NCBI RefSeq assembly: GCF_023273895.1
Contig: NZ_CP096883.1
Location: 2,108,001-2,172,000, forward strand
DNA length: 64,000 bases
DNA from: Sphingobacterium sp. PCS056
GTDB taxonomy: Bacteria > Bacteroidota > Bacteroidia > Sphingobacteriales > Sphingobacteriaceae
Direction of reading: 5' to 3'
The notes under the pieces: generated by a model
The model's database searches: none
Seen by the model: the letters and a program-made list of their open reading frames with translations, nothing else
What the model was told of the DNA's origin: nothing
Translations under genes and position numbers: made by a program
Shown here: piece by piece, positions 53,844 to 61,463 of the stretch
Layout of the letters: every line of letters starts with the position of its first letter
Numbering within the stretch: position 1 is the first letter of the stretch

Positions 53844-54863
53844 CTAGTCATTGACCGTCAATTCACCTCTAATATTTTTTTCGACCCAATAAGCAACTTC
53901 TTTTTGGTCTTCAAGCTCTCCTTGAAGATACATGAGCTTGGTTACAGCCGCTTCAAATGTCATGTCGTATCCATTGAGCACACCAATAGCTTTTAATCCT
54001 GTGCTGGTCTCATATCTTCCCAATTCGACCGAACCGACTTTACATTGCGATATATTCAGAATGTTCTTACCATTATCTATCGCTTCTTTTAATAGATCCA
54101 AGAACCATTGATCTGTCGTAGTATTACCTGAACCGAAAGTTTCCATCACAATGGAGCGAACATCGGAATTGAGCACAGCTTTAATTGTACTAGCGCTTAT
54201 TCCTGGAAAAAGTTTTAATACCGCTACCCGATCATCTAGTTTAGTGTGCAAAATAAACTCTTTGCCACTGTTATTTAAGAGTGCATCTTGATTATATTGT
54301 AAGTGTATGCCCGCTTCTACAAGAACAGGGTAGTTGGGCGATCGGAATGCCTCAAATTTAGCTGAATTATATTTAAATGATCGGTTTCCTCTAAATAATT
54401 TATTATCAAATAAAATGCAGACTTCCTGAATCATGGATATGCCAAAATGTTTAGTAGAAGCGATTTCCAATGCTGTCATCATATTCTCACGTGCATCAGT
54501 ACGAATTTCACCGATAGGCAATTGGGATCCCGATAAAATAACGGGCTTTTGCAATCCTTCTAACATAAAACTAAGCACAGATGCCGAAAAGGACATCGTA
54601 TCTGATCCATGTAAAATCACAAAACCATCATATTCATCATAATTATCTTTGATAATCTGCGCCATCTCAATCCATATTTCAGGCTTCATGTTTGATGAGT
54701 CAATAATTGGATCAAATGAATGTACCGTCAATTTATAGTCTAAACGACTCAAATCCGGAAGATTACGTTTGATCAATTCAAAGTCGAATGGAACAAAGGT
54801 TCCGGTTTCATCTTTGACCATTCCGATGGTGCCACCTGTGTATATGATAAATATGTTACGCAT
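53844..54863 (-). CDS. ansA: Type I (cytoplasmic) L-asparaginase
   Basis: 339 residues. The first nucleophile threonine lies in IYTGGTIGM and the second in HGSDTMSFSASVL; the catalytic lysine is in RTDARENMMTALE. No signal peptide, which fits the cytoplasmic type I enzyme that hydrolyses asparagine to aspartate and ammonia. It follows tatD by 8 bases in the same direction. Length and motifs are ordinary. Confidence 0.95.
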   Translation of the reverse strand: MRNIFIIYTGGTIGMVKDETGTFVPFDFELIKRNLPDLSRLDYKLTVHSFDPIIDSSNMKPEIWIEMAQIIKDNYDEYDGFVILHGSDTMSFSASVLSFMLEGLQKPVILSGSQLPIGEIRTDARENMMTALEIASTKHFGISMIQEVCILFDNKLFRGNRSFKYNSAKFEAFRSPNYPVLVEAGIHLQYNQDALLNNSGKEFILHTKLDDRVAVLKLFPGISASTIKAVLNSDVRSIVMETFGSGNTTTDQWFLDLLKEAIDNGKNILNISQCKVGSVELGRYETSTGLKAIGVLNGYDMTFEAAVTKLMYLQGELEDQKEVAYWVEKNIRGELTVND

Positions 54864-54871
54864 AATATGAT

Positions 54872-55639
54872 TTAGATTCCAAATATTCTTTGTGAGTTTT
54901 CAGTTGTTATTGCTGCCACATCTGCTATTGATACCTCTTTTAGGTCTGCGATTTTCTGCGCGATATAGTATAAGTAGCTGCTTTCGTTTTGCTTTCCTCT
55001 AAAGGGAACAGGTGCCAAATAAGGGGCATCTGTTTCTAAAACGATATGTTTCAGATCAATTTGTTTAACCACTTCATCCAGGCCAGCTTTTTTGAAGGTA
55101 ACCACTCCGCCGATTCCCAATGCAAATCCGAGATCAATCGCCTGTTGTGCTTGTTCAAAGTTACCTGTGAAACAATGTAAGACACCGAAAAGCTTCTCAT
55201 CTTTCAACTCCTCCAACAATTCAAATAGTTCGTCAAAAGCTTCACGGCAATGAATATCTATAGGTAAATGGAGGTCTTTAGCCCATTGCACCTGTTGGCG
55301 GAAGGCATCCTTTTGAATTTCTAAGGTCGATTTGTCCCAGTAGAGATCAAGACCAATTTCCCCAATGGCGTAGACTTGATGCTGTTGTAATGCGGTATAG
55401 ATCTGCGCTAATTCCTCCTGATAGTTTTCTTTTACATCGCATGGATGTAGACCGAGCATTGGAAAACAATTTGCAGGATAAGCATCTACAGTCTTCATCA
55501 CGGCTGAAATAGATGCGCTATTCACATTAGGAAGAAATAAGCGCTGTATATCGTTATCAAAACAACGTTGCATCTGTTCTGCTAATGTATTGCTATCGAC
55601 GTGGTAGTATATATGGGTATGGGTATCTGTTAATAACAT
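54872..55639 (-). CDS. TatD-family metal-dependent hydrolase
   Basis: 255 residues, TIM-barrel amidohydrolase. Metal ligands are visible in order: TDTHTHIYY (HxH), AIGEIGLDLYW (Glu), IDIHCREAFDEL (His), GVLHCFTGN (His) and VLETDAPYLAP (Asp). TatD proteins act as magnesium-dependent 3'-5' DNases or RNases in repair and DNA clearance; the exact substrate here is unknown. First gene of the tatD-ansA pair. Confidence 0.93.
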   Translation of the reverse strand: MLLTDTHTHIYYHVDSNTLAEQMQRCFDNDIQRLFLPNVNSASISAVMKTVDAYPANCFPMLGLHPCDVKENYQEELAQIYTALQQHQVYAIGEIGLDLYWDKSTLEIQKDAFRQQVQWAKDLHLPIDIHCREAFDELFELLEELKDEKLFGVLHCFTGNFEQAQQAIDLGFALGIGGVVTFKKAGLDEVVKQIDLKHIVLETDAPYLAPVPFRGKQNESSYLYYIAQKIADLKEVSIADVAAITTENSQRIFGI

Positions 55640-56001
55640 GGATTATAGTTATAGCGACGGTAAAAATAAAAGATTAGGTTGATATGACCTAATCTGATAA
55701 AAGTTAGCCATTATCATCATGATGTAAATATGTTCAATGCATTGAAAATTAATAAGTAATAGGGATGTTTTGTTGCGAATATATATTAATTGTGGTTTTT
55801 TTTTGATTTTTTTGGTAAAAATCGAATAAGCTATCTTTTTTAAGTATGGTTTATTTAGAACTAATATTTTGTCTGCTCAATGTTTAAATTAATAAGGTTT
55901 TATTAGTTTAATCTATTGAACAATATAGTATCCCTACTGATTATTCGATCACAGACATTTGTGATCATCTGCTAAGTGCCTAAAACAATGATTCCATAAA
56001 A
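55640..56001. other. AT-rich intergenic interval with two perfect palindromic elements
   Basis: No gene in about 360 bases. TTCAATGCATTGAA (55733-55746) is a 14-base palindrome about 94 bases upstream of tatD. GATCACA-GACATT-TGTGATC (55947-55966) is a 7-base inverted repeat. Either could be an operator; nothing else was recognised. Confidence 0.5.
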
Positions 56002-56035
56002 AAAAGCGCTTATCGGTTATCCGATAAGCGCTTTT
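56002..56035 (-). terminator. Terminator of the FKBP lipoprotein gene
   Basis: A 15-base perfect stem (56002-56016 with 56021-56035) around TTAT, with A residues on the left giving a U tract on the minus strand. Confidence 0.88.
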
Positions 56036-56054
56036 AACGTAAAAGATTATTTAC

Positions 56055-57050
56055 TTATTTTTTAACTGGCGTAGTTGTAGTAGCCGGTGCAGTTGTAGTA
56101 GCTGGAATTGGAGTTGGAGCAGCAGCAGGTGCTTTTCCAGGGATAATATCAACAACCTCTACATCAAAAACTAAAGGTGCATATGGAGGAATTTGTCCTG
56201 CATTGCGCTCACCATAAGCTAATGCTGAAGGAATAACCAAAGTTGCTTTTGAACCTTTGTTCAATAATTGGAATGCCTCAGTCCAACCTGTGATCACACC
56301 ATCCACACCTAAATGTAAACGTAATGCTTCATAAGGTCTTTGTGGATTGAAAACTTTATGTTTTTTAGCTAAATCTGCTTGATTCGTATCAAATACTTTT
56401 TCGTTAGTCAATTTACCAATGTAATTAACAACTACCGTATCGCCAACAACAGCATTTTTACCTGTTCCTTGTTTAGTAATCACATATTGTAAACCAGAAG
56501 CTGTTTTCTTTGGTTCCAATTTATTATTTTTTAAGTAAGCTTCAACTTTTCCAGCTTCAGCGCCTTTTAACTTTGCAGTTTGCTCTTCAAAGTATTTCGT
56601 TACTTGCTCACCCAATTGTTGATCAGTCAATTTACCTTTTTTGAAGTGTTTTTGAACTTTCAACGTATAGATGATATATTTGTCAGCAAATGCTGGTTTT
56701 GGTTGTTGTGTTTTAGCAGCTACAGAATCTAAATCGATTTTGAATACCAAACTATCACCTTCACCTACAAATTTGAATAAACCTGTTGGATCTCCTGGAT
56801 TTTGTTTGATGATACTATCTGGATATAATTGTACGATCTGTGGAATCCCAGCATCGTAAGTACTATTTAATAATGAATCTCTATCAGTCTTAACAACCAT
56901 GTCTACTGATAATAAATCACCAGATACAGCTTTATCAGCACCAGCATCTTTAGCGATTTTGTACTCTAGGCCGCCCTCAGCCTTTTTGAAATTTTGGCAA
57001 GCAGTGAATAAGAATCCTGCTGACGCCAATAATAGAATTGATTTCTTCAT
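56055..57050 (-). CDS. FKBP-type peptidyl-prolyl isomerase lipoprotein, two FKBP-like domains
   Basis: 331 residues. Signal peptide with lipobox (LFTAC, Cys18). A first FKBP-like domain (about 25-130) lacks the usual aromatic active-site residues; a linker helix follows (140-175); the second domain (about 180-305) has the canonical KTASGLQYVITKQGTG, GDTVVVNYIGKLTN, VFDTN, VIPSALAYGERNAG-IPPYAPL pattern. The tail (about 310-331) is low-complexity proline/threonine. It probably assists folding at the periplasmic face of the membrane. It follows the NrnA-like gene by 19 bases. Confidence 0.92.
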   Translation of the reverse strand: MKKSILLLASAGFLFTACQNFKKAEGGLEYKIAKDAGADKAVSGDLLSVDMVVKTDRDSLLNSTYDAGIPQIVQLYPDSIIKQNPGDPTGLFKFVGEGDSLVFKIDLDSVAAKTQQPKPAFADKYIIYTLKVQKHFKKGKLTDQQLGEQVTKYFEEQTAKLKGAEAGKVEAYLKNNKLEPKKTASGLQYVITKQGTGKNAVVGDTVVVNYIGKLTNEKVFDTNQADLAKKHKVFNPQRPYEALRLHLGVDGVITGWTEAFQLLNKGSKATLVIPSALAYGERNAGQIPPYAPLVFDVEVVDIIPGKAPAAAPTPIPATTTAPATTTTPVKK

Positions 57051-57069
57051 TTCAGTTTAATTGCTATCT

Positions 57070-58080
57070 TTATTTTGTTAATATTTCTTTATAATTTGGT
57101 AATGCAGATTTAAATGTATCGATAACCGTTTGTAGATCATCGTGCGAATTTCCTCCTGATGCATTGAGATGTCCACCGCCATTGAAATAGATTTTACAGA
57201 TTTCATTACAAGGAACATCACCAATTGAGCGCAAAGATAATTTAATTTGTTCAGTTCTGTCAATAATTAATGCAGCTAAACGAATTCCCTTTATCGATAA
57301 GGCATAATTGACAAGTCCTTCAGTATCTCCTGTGATCACCTCAAAGCTTTTTAGATCTGCTTGCGTGACATAAATCATAGCGGTATTGTACTCTGGGAAT
57401 ACCTCTAAACGATTAAGTAGGCAATATCCTAAGAATTTTAATCTTCCTTCAGAAGAGCTGTTGTAAATTGATTCATGGATAGCCCAGTTTTGAGCCCCAC
57501 AGTCAATTAAGCTTGCGATAATGCGGTGGATCTCTGAAGTTGTAGAACGGAAACGGAATGAACCGGTATCGGTCATAATACCAGTATATAAGCAAGTCGC
57601 CATATCTGCAGATATGTTTTCTTCATCCTGCATTTCCTCTGTGATAAATCTAAAAATCAATTGTGCTGTTGCAGCAGCTTTGGGGTCCCAGTAAGCATAA
57701 TCATGAAAACCTTGTGGTTCCAAATGATGATCGATCATGCATTTAAGACCGGTTGCTTTTTCTACAGGAACTGCCATGTCGTGGATACGGCCAAGGCCAT
57801 TGAAATCTAAGCAAAAGATGATTTCTGCATCAGCAATTAATTGTTGATTTTCTTGCACCTCTCTGGTATAGATGCGCACATGTTCCAGACCTGGAAGCCA
57901 GTCTAAAAAGGCCGGAAAGTCGGAAGGAACGATAAGGCTTACATCATGTTTATGGGCTTTCAGCCAATAAAATAGACCTAATGAAGAACCAAGCGCATCG
58001 CCATCTGGCTTATAGTGCGTCGTGATTACAATTCTTTTAGGTTCGGATAAAAGTGTCTTTAGTTGTTCTGATGTCAGCAT
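57070..58080 (-). CDS. DHH-family phosphoesterase (NrnA-like oligoribonuclease / pAp phosphatase)
   Basis: 336 residues. The DHH domain has ITTHYKPDGDALGSSLGL, CLDFNGLGR and MIDHHLEP with the DHH triad; the C-terminal DHHA1 domain has YFNGGGHLNASGG. Both are spaced as in NrnA. Such enzymes degrade nano-RNA from the 5' end and dephosphorylate pAp in the cytoplasm. Together with the FKBP gene downstream it forms a two-gene unit, a common Bacteroidota arrangement of unclear meaning. Confidence 0.92.
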   Translation of the reverse strand: MLTSEQLKTLLSEPKRIVITTHYKPDGDALGSSLGLFYWLKAHKHDVSLIVPSDFPAFLDWLPGLEHVRIYTREVQENQQLIADAEIIFCLDFNGLGRIHDMAVPVEKATGLKCMIDHHLEPQGFHDYAYWDPKAAATAQLIFRFITEEMQDEENISADMATCLYTGIMTDTGSFRFRSTTSEIHRIIASLIDCGAQNWAIHESIYNSSSEGRLKFLGYCLLNRLEVFPEYNTAMIYVTQADLKSFEVITGDTEGLVNYALSIKGIRLAALIIDRTEQIKLSLRSIGDVPCNEICKIYFNGGGHLNASGGNSHDDLQTVIDTFKSALPNYKEILTK

Positions 58081-58096
58081 ATTCGTATTAAGTCTG

Positions 58097-58104
58097 CAAA
58101 CCTA
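58097..58104 (-). promoter_or_regulatory. Candidate -7 box of the NrnA-FKBP unit
   Basis: Minus-strand TAGGTTTG fits TAnnTTTG, 17 bases before the ATG. No clear -33 element. Confidence 0.42.
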
Positions 58105-58198
58105 CTATAAAAAAAAATATTTCTAGCATTTTTTTATAAACATTTGAGACGATTTTGATCGTTTAATTTTTGTTTTTAAATTTTTGAATTACAATTTG

Positions 58199-60838
58199 TT
58201 AAAACTTGTAAGCGTAAAGTTTGTGATCTCGTTTAGAGCTAATTAAATACGAGGCATTATTCCCAAAATCAATAGGCCCAAAATAGAATTTGGATAGGCC
58301 CTCGACAGGAAAACCATTTCTGACCAATCCATCTTCACTAAAGATATAGATCATGCGATTATTCGTGCCGACAGCGACAAGATCATTGTTGTTCGTCACC
58401 TTGAAGAAGTTGGGTCTATTGCTCACTTCATCTACAAATTTATATTCAAAATATTTACTATTGTCTTTCTGATTGTAAACCGTTAGATTGTTGTCACTAA
58501 GCACGACATAATCTTTATCTGCACTACCGCTCACATCTTCAAAATTGAAGGTGAAATTTGATCCCCAGTCACCTATTTTTGATTTGATAGGCTCACCGTC
58601 AAATGGTACTTTAATTATTTCTCCTTGAGTTGCCGGAACGATAACGAAAGAATTTTTCTTGTCAGAAGTCGTAATTAATCCAATTGGATTCTTTAAGGTC
58701 TGACCATTGGTATTGAGTTCTTGTTTATTGACTAGGCTTCCTATTTCATTAAAGAAATATACCGATCCTTGACTCGTTGCAGCGATAATATAATGTTGAT
58801 TGGCAATGGTAGTTGCTTTTAGATCATATAAAATTTTACTATCAACGGTAGGGTTTTTCCAATTTTCGATTTTTTTACCAGTAAGGTCATACGCAGCAAT
58901 TTGATTGGAGCATGGGATATAAATCCTTTTCTCATTATTGAAAGTTGATAATATCAATCCTGCGGAGGCATTATTTTCTAAACCTATAGAAAAACCAGGA
59001 AGTAATTTGCCATCAGGTGAAAATCGGTAGAGGCGACTTCTGGTGTTCAATAATATGCTCCGATCTTGCAATTGTATCGGTTGTCCTAAGATTTCTCCCT
59101 GAAATAAAGTCTTCCATAATTCTTTTCCCGAAGGACTAAGAGCATATACAGTATGATCTTGTTCTTGTACTAATATGAATTTGCTATTTTCTGTTTGATT
59201 AAAGACCCATGGATTATTGATCAATTTAGAGTTCAACTGAAACGTCCATTCTGCGGTACCTCCAAGACGATTTTTAGATTTGTAAAGCGCATAGAAACCT
59301 GAAACAAATTCACCCTCATTGCCACTTAATTGAAAAGATGTTGAATAAAAGTTTTGATAGCCAAATTGCTCTTTATCCCTAAAATCTTTGGCATACTCTG
59401 ATTTCAAGTTGTTTATGATGGTATTTTTAGCCGTCTCAGGTTCAATATAAAATGTCACATTTGCCCGGTTACTCTGAATCGCACTATGATTTTTGAAGAT
59501 GGCAGTTCCAGACATCATTTGGTTATCGAAATAGGCTTGACGATACTTGCGTAAAATTCCAGTTTGATTTGCAATCACAAGCACTTTACCTATTCTGGTA
59601 AAGTAAGGACGCTGGAAAGTTTTGAATGGATCTCCAAAACTTGAATATAAAATATTGGAGTAGTCAAACTGGTAAATATCATCACCTTGATTGCTACTTA
59701 TTTTTTTAGCCGTTTCTACAAATTTAGTACTATCCGCTAGACTGACTAAACCAAGCATGGCCTCATTGTCCAGTTCTGCAATAGCAAACTCATCGTTCCA
59801 CAGCGATAATATATCGGATTGAAAAATCACCTTTCCTTCATTTTCAATTAATTTCTGGTGGCTTTTTATTTTGTCAGCCTCTTTTCGATAGGCAAATAAA
59901 TCATTCAGACCACTATGAAAGCTAGTAATATTGGAGAGGCTATAGTTGATATAAGAAGCGGTGTTTTTTGGTAAAAAGTTAGCCAGAGTTTGTACCTGTG
60001 GCGATTGATTAGCGAAAAGATGAAGGTATTGATGATGGTTCAAATCTAGCTTTGTTTCTCCCTTAAAAATTAGAGCATCATCCTTGAAATTCAAATTCCA
60101 TGCAGTAGATCCTTGTAGAGAATCGATTTGATTCAGATATACACCAAACTTAGGGCGCATGATTTTTTTCGCAAATGCTGCAAGTTGATGATTATTGAAA
60201 TATAGACTTAAAGGAGTATTTTTACTATTCTGTTCAATAAAAAACTCAATTTGTTTAGAATCTAATTTTTTAACTTTTTTATCCATTACTTGATAAATAA
60301 TGGGGCGTTGGTAACTCGCGAAAAGTATATTCTCATACAGTGTACAATATAAAATAGAGTCTTTAATTCCTTTATCAAAACTATAGATGCGATGGCCTAA
60401 AGTGTCTGTATGATTTTGTTTATATTTCTTATCAATTCCTTGAAAGATAGCTTCTAATGACTTGTTGTTTAATTTTTCATTTAAGGCTACTGTATATAAG
60501 GTTGCTATTCCAGATGTACTGGGGTGGTAAGAAAGAATAATTTCGACATCTTGCACCTTTGCTTTTAGGGCTTCTGAGCTAAGAAAATCTTGTTTTAATG
60601 TTTTGAGGTTGTCAAAATCTTGTTTTCCTTGAATAGCTTCAAATAATTCAAAATGTTGAAATATAGTATCTGTTGTTTCGTTGTTTCTGAAGGCAGTAAT
60701 AAAATAAGTGTCTTCCGGTAAATATTGAAGTGCTTTTGTCGCATTTTCTTGCCTGCTGCTGCTGTCGGAGAAGTAATAGATGGAAGCCGCAACTACGGCT
60801 ATAAATAGTAAGACAGTAACAATAATTGTATTTCTCAT
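58199..60838 (-). CDS. Membrane-anchored protein with a C-terminal PQQ-like beta-propeller
   Basis: About 879 residues from ATG 60838 (a TTG 12 bases upstream is less likely). A single N-terminal helix (about 4-24) anchors it with the bulk outside the cytoplasm. Residues 30-520 form a domain of unknown family, DUF3352-like in feel (ALQYLPEDTYFITAF near its start). From about 545 to the end, repeated blade motifs resemble PQQ/WD-type propellers: VYALSPSGKELWKT, LYRFSPDGKLLPGF, IAAYDLTGKKIENW, VYFFNEIGSLVNK, IYIFSEDGLVRNGFPV. No catalytic motif is visible. Function unknown; protein assembly or surface binding is possible. Single gene with its own -7 box. Confidence 0.72.
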   Translation of the reverse strand: MRNTIIVTVLLFIAVVAASIYYFSDSSSRQENATKALQYLPEDTYFITAFRNNETTDTIFQHFELFEAIQGKQDFDNLKTLKQDFLSSEALKAKVQDVEIILSYHPSTSGIATLYTVALNEKLNNKSLEAIFQGIDKKYKQNHTDTLGHRIYSFDKGIKDSILYCTLYENILFASYQRPIIYQVMDKKVKKLDSKQIEFFIEQNSKNTPLSLYFNNHQLAAFAKKIMRPKFGVYLNQIDSLQGSTAWNLNFKDDALIFKGETKLDLNHHQYLHLFANQSPQVQTLANFLPKNTASYINYSLSNITSFHSGLNDLFAYRKEADKIKSHQKLIENEGKVIFQSDILSLWNDEFAIAELDNEAMLGLVSLADSTKFVETAKKISSNQGDDIYQFDYSNILYSSFGDPFKTFQRPYFTRIGKVLVIANQTGILRKYRQAYFDNQMMSGTAIFKNHSAIQSNRANVTFYIEPETAKNTIINNLKSEYAKDFRDKEQFGYQNFYSTSFQLSGNEGEFVSGFYALYKSKNRLGGTAEWTFQLNSKLINNPWVFNQTENSKFILVQEQDHTVYALSPSGKELWKTLFQGEILGQPIQLQDRSILLNTRSRLYRFSPDGKLLPGFSIGLENNASAGLILSTFNNEKRIYIPCSNQIAAYDLTGKKIENWKNPTVDSKILYDLKATTIANQHYIIAATSQGSVYFFNEIGSLVNKQELNTNGQTLKNPIGLITTSDKKNSFVIVPATQGEIIKVPFDGEPIKSKIGDWGSNFTFNFEDVSGSADKDYVVLSDNNLTVYNQKDNSKYFEYKFVDEVSNRPNFFKVTNNNDLVAVGTNNRMIYIFSEDGLVRNGFPVEGLSKFYFGPIDFGNNASYLISSKRDHKLYAYKF

Positions 60839-60847
60839 ATCTAATAA

Positions 60848-60855
60848 CAAACCTA
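60848..60855 (-). promoter_or_regulatory. Candidate -7 box of the propeller gene
   Basis: Minus-strand TAGGTTTG fits TAnnTTTG, only 10 bases before the ATG, so the leader would be very short. Confidence 0.38.
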
Positions 60856-60994
60856 CTAAAAAATATCTGGAACCTGAGTTATCTTACCTAAGAACTCCTT
60901 TTGTAACAATAAATTTAATAAATATTCTCCTTTTCTGAGGAAGATTTGATACATTTAGCCAACATTAATAAAATATAGACATAATTTTAAATTA

Positions 60995-61384
60995 ATGAAT
61001 AAGAGAATCATCCTAGTGGCTGCATTTTTTGGTGCACTAGCTGTTATTTTAGGCGCTTTTGGAGCACATGGTTTAGAAGGAAAGATAAGTGAACAACATA
61101 TCGAAACTTGGAAAACCGCTAATCAGTATCATTTTTACCATACGTTGGCCTTGTTGTTCTTATCAACTTTTTCAAGAGCAAAAACAGCATCCATTCGTGT
61201 ATCATTTATTGCTTTTATAATTGGATTGCTTTTCTTTTCAGGATCGTTATATCTGCTCAGTGTACGGGAGATCACAGGTTTCGGCAATCCAGCTATTTTA
61301 GGCCCTATCACACCTTTAGGTGGAGTAGCCTTTATTGTCGGATGGTCAGCCTTGTTTGTCGCCGCTCTAAAAAATAAATCATAG
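60995..61384 (+). CDS. DUF423 (YgdD/TMEM256-like) membrane protein
   Basis: 129 residues with four predicted membrane helices. Family signature: the first helix continues into ALAVILGAFGAHGLEGKISEQHIETWKTANQYHFYHTLALL, and the last half contains ILGPITPLGGVAFIVGW. Function is unknown. It is transcribed alone, with a terminator just before priA. Confidence 0.92.
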   Translation: MNKRIILVAAFFGALAVILGAFGAHGLEGKISEQHIETWKTANQYHFYHTLALLFLSTFSRAKTASIRVSFIAFIIGLLFFSGSLYLLSVREITGFGNPAILGPITPLGGVAFIVGWSALFVAALKNKS

Positions 61385-61405
61385 TTATACGGTAGTAATA
61401 CTGTA

Positions 61406-61452
61406 AAAAATAAGCCCTCGAAGAAATTAACGTTTTTCGAGGGCTTATTTTT
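61406..61452 (+). terminator. Terminator of the DUF423 gene
   Basis: A 17-base perfect stem (61406-61422 with 61436-61452) around a 13-base loop, with a T run at the end. The priA ATG follows 12 bases later. Confidence 0.88.
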
Positions 61453-61463
61453 AGTAATTTTAC

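Noticed and set aside
56062..56130. Tandem-like GTAGTTGTAGTAGC DNA repeats as a possible slippage locus
   Set aside because: They simply encode the Pro/Thr/Ala tail of the FKBP lipoprotein, and length changes would be in a flexible end; no frameshift seen.
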